Shown piece by piece: positions 45,884 to 56,308 of a stretch of DNA of 64,000 nucleotides. Where the stretch lies: NCBI GenBank assembly GCA_012184525.1, contig WOFQ01000008.1:868001-932000 (forward strand). Direction: 5' to 3'. The position numbers and the translations under genes were made by a program. The notes beneath the pieces were generated by a model. That model was not told where the DNA came from. It saw only the letters and a program-made list of their open reading frames with translations, and searched no databases. This DNA comes from Xenoacremonium recifei (Eukaryota > Ascomycota > Sordariomycetes > Hypocreales > Nectriaceae). The stretch's first letter is position 1, and the number at the start of each line of letters is the position of its first letter.

Positions 45884-48800
45884 ATGGCAGCCTCAGAGGA
45901 CCTGATCAACTTCGACCTCATTGAGGGGCAAAAGGAGAACATTCAGTCGCTTCCCGGAGGCCGTTCAGCGAAGAAGCTTGCACAGCTCTACTCTCCCACT
46001 CCCTTGCACAAGCTGGCGACGCCCACGCCTTCCGACACCAGAAACGTCAATGATTGCATCCGCGCAGAGTACGAGGCCGAGGTCGAGAACATCGCCGAGT
46101 CGGACGACCCTCTCGATGTCTTCGACCGATACGTGCGATGGACGCTCGACGCATACCCATCTGCCCAAGCAACACCCCAGTCACAACTTCACACACTGCT
46201 GGAGCGCGCAACAAAGGCCTTCATTGGCTCAGCACAATATAAAAACGACCCCAGATACCTGAAGCTCTGGGTTCATTATATCCATTTCTTCTCAGACACG
46301 CCGCGGGAGACGTACATGTTCCTGTCCCGCCATGGCATTGGTGAAGGACTCGCCCTCTTCTACGAAGAGTATGCTGCTTGGCTGGAGGGCGCTGGGCGAT
46401 GGGCACAAGCTGAAGAGGTCTACAAGCTGGGCATTGAACGTGAGGCTCGGCCTGTGCCACGGCTGATGCGCAAGTTCAAGGAGTTTGAGGAGCGCGTCGC
46501 CCAACAGCCCGAAGCCTTGGATGCGCCATCATCGCCGGCTCTGCCGACTGTCCGACCTGCTCTTGCAGCCAAGGTTGATCCTTTCGGTGCTGCATCCCGG
46601 CCTGCTGACCCCCAGGCGCCACGACCTACTTCTGGCGGCTCTTCCCGTCCAAACAAATCGAAGCTTGCCATTTTCTCCGATACAGATTCGCAGCCGTCGG
46701 CGATGGCGTCTCGGGGGGCAGGGTCCAAGGGATGGGACACTATCGGCTCGCTCGCAGACCGGAAGAAGGAAAACACCATGGAGGCGAAGCCCTGGGCGGG
46801 GGAGACGCTCAAGGCTGGGGGAAAGAAGCCGGGTGCGGCTGCGGCCAAGATGACGGTGTTTCGAGATCCGGTAAGTTGATCTTTGCTTCCCCTGATAACC
46901 CAGTTGTTGATGTGCCTAGGACTAATGTGTGGTTATCTGGTATTATGTATTCTAGTCGCTTTCAAAAATACAGAACATCGTTGTTGTTCCGTCCAAACAT
47001 CAAGTCTCCGTGCATCCCCATACGGGCAAGAAGGAGCGTGTCTTTGTTGACCTAGCAGCCATCTACTTGACCCCTGAGGAGCAGGGCACCGAGCTCAGCT
47101 TTGAAGAAATCATGGCCGCGAATCGAGGGTGGCTTGACTGCAGCTGGGAGGATGAGACCATCGAGGAGAGCCACGTGGATGGTCCTTTGATCGATGTTGA
47201 TGATTTCAGCAAGGGCTTCGGCGAGAAACTGATGATCCATCAGGATCCCGCTCCCTCTAAGCTGGCCATCCACAAGGATCCTGTTGGCGAAAAGCTAGCT
47301 ATCCATCGGGATGCCGTTGGGGAGAAACTCGTCATTCACCAAGACGCCGTGATGTACGATGAAAACGGTGCTGTCGTTGAGCAGCCCCGTGTGCCTCGAG
47401 GCAAGAAGAAGAAAGTGATAGAGGTCAACGAGACCCAAATCAGTAAGTCCAAACCCCAGTACCTATGGTGCTCGGTCAATATGTCTGACACCTCTACAGT
47501 CAAGGCAAAGCTGGATTCCCCCTCCAGGCCAAAGCTCCGCAAGAAGAACACATCGGAACCAACCATGACCATCCACACCAAGGCCGCCACAGATGACATT
47601 TACGAAATCTTCAACGCTCCGCTCAAGCCTGCTCAGGAGGAGGACGAGAGTGCCGACGAAGGTGATTACACTACGGATGACAACTACACCACGGACGCCG
47701 AGAGCACTGGAACAACTCGGCAGGTGGATGGTAGTGAGGTTGGTGATGACGAGGACGAGGACGAGGACGATGAGGAAGAGGACGTTGATGATGCTGATGA
47801 GACCTCGGATGTGAAGAGTGTCAGCGAATGGTCCGAGTTCTCAACCCGAAGGCACATTCCCAACGTCAACGGGGATGAGGAGGAAGACCATGATGAGCCC
47901 AACGATACCCAAGTCTCTGACTTGATCGATACTTCTGCGCCCGAACACGAGTCGACAGGATCATATGAGGATCAGCATCCAGAGGAAGATGAAGAAGAAG
48001 ATCAAGAGGAAGAACAGGTCGAAACCCCTGTCACAGAGAACTTCCCTCCAAGGACTCGCACTTCTTTCATTCCCATCCCTCCAGAGGACTACGAGCCACC
48101 AACAAGGCCGTATAGGGATCCGGCCGAAGTGGCCAACAATCGTCTTCCTTTCATGACACCCATCACAGAGAGGACCGAGGTGTCTCTGGATGTCGACCCG
48201 GAAGACCACTACAAGACGCCCTCCAAGCGAGACGACGCTTCGACGCCCGTTGTCGAAAGCTCCGACCTGGAGCCCCTGAGCAGCCCCCTTTGTGAGATCG
48301 TCAATGAGTCCAGACCTGCGACAAAGATAACTGCTCCTCTGGCTCCCAAGTCGACAGGTCCCCTGGGCAAAGCGATCCCCTCAAAGTCACTGCCTCCTAA
48401 GGGCCCAATCATCAAGGATTTGCAGTGCAATCCTGTAGACGAGGCGGTGCGGGCAGAGATCCTTTCGAAGATGCAGCCGCCGCTCACCGCATACGCTGGC
48501 TTTCATGATCACCGCCACGAGAAGTACGGCGGCGGCGGCGAGATTCGCAAATTCGCCAAGTCCCTGGCCAAGTTGAACAAGCCCGGTGCCGACAAGACTG
48601 GACCTGTGCTGACGCCTGTGATGATTGAATTCCCAGACAGCCGGGCATCATACACTGTGAAAAAGGAGCTCGGTGCAGGTGCCTTTGCTCCGGTCTATCT
48701 CGTGGAGAACTCGTGCTCTGGGGCTGAGGAGACAGACGAGAACGCGGTGCCAGCCATGGGCAAGGGCGCTTTTGCCGTCAACCACCGCAGCGAGTTGGAG

Positions 48801-49688
48801 GCGCTCAAGATGGAGAACCCTCCCAGTCCGTGGGAGTTCCATATGATGCGCGTAGCTCATACGCGACTTGGACCGCAGCATCGCGTTTCTTCCTCCATCT
48901 CATACGCTCATGAGATGCACCTGTATCAAGATGAAGCGTTCCTCTTCCTGCCGTATCACCCGCACGGCACTCTTCTCGATGTAGTCAACTTCTTCCGCGC
49001 CGAGCCATCTGCCGTTATGGACGAGCAACTCGCCATGTTCTTCACCATCGAGCTTCTGCGCACCGTCGAGGCGCTGCACTCCAAGAATGTCCTCCACGGC
49101 GACCTCAAGGCCGACAACTGCCTGCTCCGACTTGACGCCACGGTCGCCGACGAGCCACTTGCCAGCCAGTGGCGCGCAGATGGCAGCGGCGGCTGGGCCT
49201 CGCGCGGCATCGTGCTGATCGACTTCGGACGCGGCATCGACATGCGCGCCTTCGCCCCCGACGTCGAGTTCATCGCCGACTGGAAGACCAGCGCGCAGGA
49301 CTGCGCCGAGATGCGCGAGGGCCGGCCATGGACCTGGCAAATCGACTACCACGGGCTGGCCGGCATCGTGCACTGCCTGCTCTTCGGGCGCTACCTCGAG
49401 ACGGTGCGCTGCGACCAGGGCGGGCTGGGCCGCGCGGGCCGGCGGTACCGCATCCGCGAGAGCCTCAAGCGCTACTGGCAGACAGACCTCTGGGGCGACT
49501 GCTTCGAGACGCTGCTGAACCCCGGGTCGTGCGTGGCCGTCGAGGAGGGCGGCAGGATGCCGGTGCTGAAGTCGATGCACAGCGTGCGGACGCGCATGGA
49601 GGCGTGGTTGGAGGCCAATTGCGAGAGGGGCGTTGGGCTGAAGTCGTTGATGGGCAAGTTGGAGGCGTATGCGAAGAGTCGACGGTGA
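45884..49688 (+). CDS. BUB1: Spindle assembly checkpoint kinase Bub1
   Basis: Bub1 sits at unattached kinetochores, binds Bub3, phosphorylates histone H2A and scaffolds Mad1/Cdc20 signalling. Exons 45884-46870, 46956-47442 and 47500-49688 give 1,220 residues. A KEN box lies at residues 17-19 (EGQKENIQ) and a second KEN near residue 300. The Mad3/Bub1 homology TPR domain runs about residues 50-190 (DPLDVFDRYVRWTLDAYP, NDPRYLKLWVHYIHF). A GLEBS-like Bub3-binding segment is GTELSFEEIMAANRGWLD (about 373-390). After it come four tandem KLxIHxD units, then a long acidic disordered part. The kinase domain starts at YTVKKELGAGAFAPVYLVE and has HGDLKADN and IDFGRGID, so it should be active. The combination of TPR and kinase rules out a stand-alone Mad3. 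Confidence 0.94.
47218..47350 (+). repeat. Four tandem KLxIHxD units within Bub1
   Basis: The protein reads GEKLMIHQDPAPS, KLAIHKDPV, GEKLAIHRDAV and GEKLVIHQDAV in succession, with a period of about 11-13 residues. It lies just after the GLEBS-like region. DNA copies are similar but not identical. Confidence 0.85.
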
Positions 49689-49946
49689 GGCAACGCGTTT
49701 TGAAAATTTGTGTGGATTGGCGTTGAGGTTGCAGACTTCTTGGTCACGGGTGGTGGGAGGAGAAGAAGGCGTTGTTGGAGATGGTTGAGTTTGGAAAGCG
49801 CTATGGGTTTCTTTCTTTGTTGTTACACAGCTGCTCGATACCATCCACTCTTATCCTCGCTACAGGATATACAGCGTACATTGTCATTTATAAGTAATTA
49901 TCCATCTTTAAACTTGTGTACAATTCCTCGTCGTGCCAGTCAATCA

Positions 49947-51416
49947 TCAGTCGCTCTCATCATCAGACTCTACCTTCTTCCCCTTCCTCTTCCCCTTCGC
50001 GCCCTTCTTCGCATCCTTCACAGCCTTGCGATCGACCTGGTCCTGGATCTTCTTCCGCTCCTCCCCGCCCTTCGCCCGCAGCTCAGCTTCCAACTTCTGG
50101 AACTCTTCTCCTTCGGCATCCATGCCAATCAGACTCTCCAGGAGCTTGATCTCGTCGGCCCACACCTGCTTATCCTCGACCGTCTTGCCGTCGGCGCCCT
50201 TGCGGTCGATGGGCGTCTCGAGGACCATGGGTAGGCCTTGGAAGGCGGTGTGGTTCATGATGCTGTGGAAGGCGCGCAGGCCGAGGAAGCCGGTGCCGAT
50301 GTTGGCGTGGAGGTCGCGGTTGGAGGAGAAGGGGGCTTTGCTGTCGTTGACTGGGTGCTAGTTAGTCGTGTTTCTGTGAAGAATGATATTGGATCTCGCT
50401 GGAAACTCACGATGGAAAGCCTTCAGGTACTTCTCGCCAACGATGTCGTTGAACTCTTCGACCGTCTTCTTGAAGGCTTCCGGTGTCCGCAGATCGTATC
50501 CAGCCGCAAAGGCGTGGCATGTATCGATACAGACGCCCACCCGAGACTTGTCCTCGACCAAGGCAATGATGTCTCTCAAATCTTCCCATGTTGACCCAAC
50601 CACGTTCCCGCTACCCGCCATGTTCTCGAGGACCGTGATAACCGTCTTGGTAGCCTTGTGCGACTTATTCAACTGCGCTGCGATACGCCCAATCGCCGCG
50701 GCCTTGGTATCGCCGCCCGTCGACCCAGGGTGGAAGTTGTAAAGCTTGATTCCAAGCTGCTCGCATCGCGTGAGGTCATCGAGGAAGCTGGTGTACGCTT
50801 GCGTCGCCTTCTCGGCGTCCGCCTGCGCCAGGTTGACGAGATATGAGCCATGCGGGAGGGCGTGCTCGCCAGCGCTGTAGCTGTGATCCTTGCAGAGGCT
50901 GATGAATTGCGTCTTGGCCGTGGGGTCGAGCGGCGGGTTGGTCCATTTGCGCTGGGACTTGAGGAACAGGGCGAAGGAGTTGGCGCCGATTTGTACGGCG
51001 TTGGTGACGCTGTTCTGTACGCCTGAGATCAAAGCGTTAGTTCCTTGGAGTTCTCTCTCGATCCAAAACAATTTCTACGTACCTCCAGCGGCGCTGACAT
51101 GAGCGCCAATGTACATGGCCTTCTTCAACGAAGCCACGGCCGTTCGCTCAGCGAGCGGCATGCTGTCCTCCTCCTTGCTCTTTGTCTTGCGCTTCTTGGC
51201 AGGCTTTGCCGCTGGAGCAGCTGGAGCTGGAACCTTCTCTTCTGGCTCAGGCTCAGTTTCCGCCTTGCGCTTCTTCGGCAGCTTTGCGGCGACCTCTCTA
51301 GCCTTTGCGAGAGCCTTGCCGATGGCACCGTGCTTGGCGGGCTTCTTGTCCGAGTCGTCGTGTTGGTCCTCGTTGTAGTTGACGGCTTGCCTCTTGCGTG
51401 GGGATGAACGAGTCAT
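49947..51416 (-). CDS. APN1: Apurinic/apyrimidinic endonuclease IV family (Apn1)
   Basis: Zinc enzyme that cuts DNA 5' of abasic sites and trims blocked 3' ends in base excision repair. Exons 51416-51083, 51022-50411 and 50350-49947 give 449 residues. The TIM-barrel core starts at MYIGAHVSAAGG. Metal ligands of the EndoIV family are seen in order: GAHVSAAGG (H), EHALPHGSYLVNLA (H), ENMAGSG (E), CIDTCHAFAAGYD (D and H), HLNDSK (H), NRDLHANIG (D and H) and VLETP (E). The N-terminal ~100 residues are Lys/Ala/Pro-rich with several nuclear-localisation-like patches (KKRKAETEPE, KKRKTKSKEE), and the C-terminal 60 are again Lys-rich (KGKRKGKKVE). It is convergent with BUB1. Confidence 0.96.
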
Positions 51417-51825
51417 CTTCGCCGTATTATTGTGCGAATTGGCGGGAATAGAATTCTGGGCGACGTTGTTGGTGAGAGATTGTGGTATCTTCGAAAATTC
51501 AACTCCAATTTGAGAGCAATGAGGTCAGTAACGCGATGACGCGAATGCGCCCTTGCGCTGTAGGCGCGAAGTCATGTGATTGCATTACCACCCCCGAGTC
51601 TTATGAGTTCAAATCAACCCTCAAATTTAATTCAATTGAAATAAAGTAAAGTTCAAATGTCGGGTTTTCCATAATTACACCTTCGCAATATTTATACAAT
51701 CATGAGGCGTCGTTTCCACGTCGCGATTCCAGCTCATGCTCGATCTTGATTTTAACCTCGTAGGGACCATGTACCATGCAATATATATCCTCCCGAACCA
51801 GTTCCCGATGCAGCTTGGGTATTTC
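51417..51825. other. APN1 promoter and acyltransferase 3' flank
   Basis: 409 bp between the APN1 start and the stop of the next minus-strand gene. The middle (51600-51680) is A+T-rich (AATTTAATTCAATTG), likely poly(A)-signal DNA of the acyltransferase. No coding signal. Confidence 0.5.
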
Positions 51826-53558
51826 CTAAGCAATAATTTGCATTTCGGACTTGCGTCCAACAGCGAAATGATCTTTGTATGTGTTCCAGAGCCGTTCTAC
51901 CTCCTCCACGTATAGTTCATGAAGTCGGTCGATGTCTTCTTGTGCAGGCTGTGCGCCATGTGCCATATTAACTTCAATTGGCTTCCCGACCACGATATTA
52001 ACGGGCCGTCGATAGGGCATCAGTCCGACGTCGTAGTTGAGCACTCCTCGTCCATGAAGCGCGGGTAGCGTGAACTTGAACACCTTGAGGAGGAACATCT
52101 GTATCTTGTGGACCATGGGATGCGTCTTCGGGCTCAGCTGGTCGTATAAGTCGTTTTCGCCGAATCCAATGACCGGTACGAGATCAGCTCCTGTTCGGAG
52201 CGCCATCTTGACGAAGCCCTTGCGGCCCTTGAGGATCAGCCGAAGGGTGCCTGGTTGAGCTTCGAGAGACTCGCGGGCTCCTCCGACAACAATGGTCACG
52301 GCACGGCCTTGGCCTTCGCCATTGGGACCTCCCTTGGTCAGGATATTCCAAATAGACTCTTTTGAGACGGATTGGAGGCCCATGGCCAAGATCCAGTCGC
52401 GATAGAACGGCAGTCGGAAGTTAGAGTCCAAGGTCAACAATGCATTCGTGATACCCGGGAACATTTCCTTGAAACCCAGGGCATTCGTCGCAAAGGCCAC
52501 CCAAGCGCCATGAGAGATGATTCCATGGGGATGGTAGCCCAAGATGTACTTTCTCTTGGGATCCAGATCATGGGTCTTGTGAAGCTTAGCAGGGAAATAT
52601 CCGGCAAAGAGTTTCCACAAACGCAGACTGCGCATGCGCTCGGAACGGTAGGAGAACGTCCCATTAGTCGCAGCCGAGGACATGAGCAGATGAATGAGAT
52701 ATGGAACAAGAATCGGCCATGTCAATGGATTGGCGCAGATGAGCCAGAAAATAGAAAACGACAGTCCGATGGACATGCAGTGGAACAGAACCGCAGCTGT
52801 CTGCAGGCGCCGGGTCATTGGCACTCGGAGAGGTGCGAACCGGATGCCTCCAGCGGTATAGGCCTGTTGTTCGGTATTCCGAATCTCGTCCATAGTAGGA
52901 AGCGGCGGATATGACAGCTTCTCAATCGAGTCCACGCCGTCGACCTTGGGCCTGCTCGTTCCATTCTGTTCGTTGTCGTGGTTCTCGGCAACCACAGCAG
53001 CGTATGACTTCGGGGCGCCATTGGATGGTTTTGGTGTCGTCGAATCGGTCGACTCGTCGTTGGCTGCGGGTGGCTGTTGCTCTTGCGACCGGCTTTCTGT
53101 GAACTCCTGTATCTTGGCGGTTATTCAACCATTCTTCCGCGGTTCTCAGCAAGCTTCCAAAACGTACGAGATTCGAGTCTACATCTTCGCTCATCGTGTC
53201 TGACAGCTGGGGCTCCATTTGCTGCTTGTTCTCGGAACGGGGCGCAATCGTCACTTTGGCATTCGGCTCAACCGGCTGCGGTTCTGGTCTGTTGTCAACA
53301 CTGCCGCTCGTCTTCCATTCCCGACTCGCGCTTCCTGCCGTTGCTCGAGATGGTGTCGTCCTCGTCGCGCGGGCTGAGCTTCGAGCAGCCGTTGCCGCAT
53401 CTTGGCGAGAAAGCTCTCGATCGCAGCCCACCAGACTCGGCTCCGGGGTCCCCGCCATCTCGAGTGCCGCGACAGTTCAGGCGCGCGGCAAGCTAGGATC
53501 AAGGTTCACACTCACCGTTGGACACGGGACGGAAGGGTTCGACCTCGGCGCTGGCCAT
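51826..53558 (-). CDS. DGA1: Diacylglycerol O-acyltransferase type 2
   Basis: DGAT2/Dga1 makes triacylglycerol from diacylglycerol and acyl-CoA at the ER and lipid droplets. My model uses exons 53558-53516, 53400-53168 and 53106-51826; all phases agree and yield 518 residues. Exon 1 encodes MASAEVEPFRPVSN. The first ~190 residues are Ser/Thr/Ala/Gln-rich and poorly conserved. Two hydrophobic segments follow (TAAVLFHCMSIGLSFSIFWLI and TWPILVPYLIHLLM), then the DGAT2 signature YHPHG at about residues 283-287, and later VVGGARESLEAQPG, LVPVIGFGENDLY and VVGKPIEVN. The catalytic half is unambiguous. The 5' exons rest on splice signals and phase only; a start at 53458 in the exon 2 frame is the alternative. 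Confidence 0.92.
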
Positions 53559-54487
53559 GGTGCCTTGCGAGCAAGTACCTTGAAAGGCAAGATACCTGAG
53601 ACAGGCGGGGGATAGGAGGTTTACTTGGGAGCCAGCTCCTCCCGTCAAAAGCCAAAGCTTGAGCTACCGGCTAGGTGGGTTGCTGCTGCGCCGGAACCGT
53701 CAGGATTACGTCGATGCACAGCCACGTCAGACAAAAAGTTGGGAAAACGAAGGAGAGACGCGGCTGGACCTGAGGGTCCCAGATATGGCGGGTGCAAATC
53801 AGATTGTGTTTATAACGAGCCCGGAACGAAACGCTCGATCCAGGTGCATGTGATAGGGGGTTGCATGCGCCATTCTTGGCCGGCCCTTCGAAGACCTGGC
53901 GAGTGCGATGACGTCGCGACCGGGTCTGACACGTGAAGTCACCAGAGGCTGATGATTGAGGCTTGATCCCAGCTGAGTTACCCATGCTGGGCCTCTTCAA
54001 TCCGCACCTCGGCACGTATTCGGATCGCCTTGGAATCCTCCAACTCGTTCGGCCACGGACTATCGCAAGATGTGATTGTACAATGATCCATGAAGCAAAT
54101 CGGATTCACATTCCGTAAATAGTCATTCACTACAAAGCAAGTGTCTGTCGTACCCGTTCCTGTACCGCCTGTCCTGTCCCATACAGTACCTTATGTATGC
54201 CATGAGGCCACCCTCTGGATCAGAAAGACAAAGGAAACCGAGGAAGATTCGCAACGCGCAAACCGCAAGCCGCACAAAATTGTATGATACACGGGAAAAT
54301 TCGAGGTTCGATCATGAGCATCCTATCGCCATCTTTTTATAGTGGAGGTCCCTACCGTCCACTGCCCAACCCTGAATCCCAGAACGCCACCTATTGAGCT
54401 CCGTACCAGACCCATACGACTCAGGAACAAAAAAAGGACATCTCAGTGTGCGTATAATAAGGCAAAAAGTGCAGCGGGCAGAGGCCC
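53559..54487. other. DGA1 promoter and 3' flank of the C2H2 gene
   Basis: 929 bp between two minus-strand genes. The left half should be the DGA1 promoter. The segment near 54340-54480 is probably the untranslated tail of the C2H2 gene. No element was recognised with confidence. Confidence 0.5.
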
Positions 54488-56308
54488 TCAGGTTGCCTTG
54501 ACTGCTGCAACCGCCTCGGGGTTATCGTTCTGCTGCTTCAGCATTCCGACCTCTCGGTCGAGCGCCGTAACCTTCTCAGTCAACATCTTGACCTTCTCCT
54601 CAAGCGTCTGAATGTAGGCCCAAACACTCGGGTCGCTCTGTGCAAACATGTTACCGCTGTCGCCACTCGTCTGTGTTCCGCTGCCGGTGCGAGCATGGGT
54701 GAAACCCGTCGTGTTGTTGCCCGCAAAGCCTGGGTGCGAAAGGCCAGGAAGTTTTGGTCGCGGCTGTCCGCTATGCGGCGATTGCAGCTCCGACTGCCGT
54801 CGACCAAATTGCTGTTGTTGGAGCTGTTGAGTCAAGCTCGGAGAGCGTTGTCGTGTAATGTTGGCTCCGTCATGGCCTGGCACCCCAGGACTCAGGGGCT
54901 TCGGGCTTTCCGTCATGCCTGTTTGCGAATACAAGCCCGCGGTACCTCCTGCTACAGGCAGGGAAGAAATGCTCGTAGTAGCAGTGTTGTTACTAGCGAG
55001 GCTGTTCGGGACACTAGCAGAAGCGTTGGAGCTCGCTTGGCTCTGGCTCACGTTCGGCGGAAAGAGACCGCCTGTGCTCCCGCGCGCCGCACCTGGAGGG
55101 TACGTGCGAGCGTGGTTCCCGTAACCCTCCCCTTGCGCTCCCGGAATATGTTGCGCGTTGATGCTGGGCAGGCTCTGGCGCCGCAGCTCATCATCCTCGA
55201 CATTGTCGTAAGCGAGCCCCGACATAGCAGAGTCATCTGCTTCAGCCATGCTCCCGTCCAGGTCGTCGCCATCAGCAAAGCTTCCCATGCTCGATCGTCG
55301 CCCCGCGCATCCGCCGGCACCTTTGCTGTGGCGCGCAAGAGCATCGCCGCGAGCAAACTTGCGCTCACACTTGGGACAAACGTGGGGCTTCTCGCCCGTA
55401 TGCAGCTTCCCGTGACGCTTCAAGTCGTGGAGACGGCGGAATCGCATCTGACACTCCGTGCAAACGTATGGTTTTTCTTGACTGTGTGTCAGGAGGTGAC
55501 TCTTGAGGTTATGATGGCGCGTGAATTCCGTGCTGCAATACGGGCACTTGTGCTTTTTGGCGCCAGATGAGATGGGAGATGTCTGACCTTGTGAGGGCAT
55601 TGGGAAACTCATCCCTCGGGCGGGCGTCTCTGGTAATGCGCCGGTTGACTGAAGCGACCCGGGATATGACAAAGATCCTGGCTGGGGCCGCTCCTCCTGC
55701 CCAACAACCTGATGCGACCCAGCCAGTTCGCCTTTTGGATCAACATCCATTGGCGTCGGGCTTTCGGTGACAGGCGCGCCCACGAGACTGCTAGTACTTT
55801 GCGGGCTCGCTTCTTCGTGCTCCACGACATGGGCAATAGTTTCCGGCTCGAGGACGGCCGCGTTGGGCTCCTTGGACGAAGGCTCCATGGAAGCAGTCGG
55901 CGCCGGCTGCGGAGCGTCAGATGGGCGGCTCATGGCCTGGGTAGCTCCCGACATGAGAGCGGCGAGAGCCCTATGGCCAGGATTATCGCTCGTCTCGGGT
56001 GGTGGACGGTTCCTCTCCTCCTCCTCGCGTCGCCGGCGCTCGTCCTCGATGGCCGCCGCCGCGGTCAAGGGCGCCGGTGAGCCCTGGGTCGCAAGGGCTA
56101 GACGGGCGGCCTTGGTCGGTGAGCCGATGGAGACGAGGTTCGACCCTGGCGCCGTGAGCGAGCGCGGAGAGGCCGGCGACGACGAGCGAGGCCGCTTCAG
56201 AAGCCTGACAGCTTCAACGTCGGAAGGGATGAGGGCGGCGGGAGGGGTTGGCGCTGGGCGTGTCGTGGGCGGGGCGTCGGTCGCAAAGGAGGCAGTTTCT
56301 GAGGCCAT
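54488..56308 (-). CDS. Three-finger C2H2 zinc-finger protein, probable transcription factor, unassigned
   Basis: An intronless frame of 606 residues; I do not recognise a named orthologue. The N-terminal 250 residues are Pro/Ser/Ala-rich with a charged EDERRRREEEERNRPP segment. Three fingers lie at about 255-335: HKCPYCSTEFTRHHNLKSHLLTH, YVCTECQMRFRRLHDLKRHGKLH and HVCPKCERKFARGDALARH. In the third, the second His is followed by SKGAGGC, so it may close as C2HC. TGEKP-type linkers join them. After an acidic stretch (DGDDLDGSMAEADDS) comes a Ser/Asn/Gln-rich part. A short C-terminal coiled coil (VWAYIQTLEEKVKMLTEKVTAL) could mediate dimerisation. DNA binding is inferred from the fingers. Confidence 0.85.
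   Translation of the reverse strand: MASETASFATDAPPTTRPAPTPPAALIPSDVEAVRLLKRPRSSSPASPRSLTAPGSNLVSIGSPTKAARLALATQGSPAPLTAAAAIEDERRRREEEERNRPPPETSDNPGHRALAALMSGATQAMSRPSDAPQPAPTASMEPSSKEPNAAVLEPETIAHVVEHEEASPQSTSSLVGAPVTESPTPMDVDPKGELAGSHQVVGQEERPQPGSLSYPGSLQSTGALPETPARGMSFPMPSQGQTSPISSGAKKHKCPYCSTEFTRHHNLKSHLLTHSQEKPYVCTECQMRFRRLHDLKRHGKLHTGEKPHVCPKCERKFARGDALARHSKGAGGCAGRRSSMGSFADGDDLDGSMAEADDSAMSGLAYDNVEDDELRRQSLPSINAQHIPGAQGEGYGNHARTYPPGAARGSTGGLFPPNVSQSQASSNASASVPNSLASNNTATTSISSLPVAGGTAGLYSQTGMTESPKPLSPGVPGHDGANITRQRSPSLTQQLQQQQFGRRQSELQSPHSGQPRPKLPGLSHPGFAGNNTTGFTHARTGSGTQTSGDSGNMFAQSDPSVWAYIQTLEEKVKMLTEKVTALDREVGMLKQQNDNPEAVAAVKAT

Noticed and set aside
48900..49844. Minus-strand frame of 314 codons across the Bub1 kinase domain
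   Set aside because: Antisense of a GC-rich, strongly coding exon with clear kinase motifs; no domain of its own.
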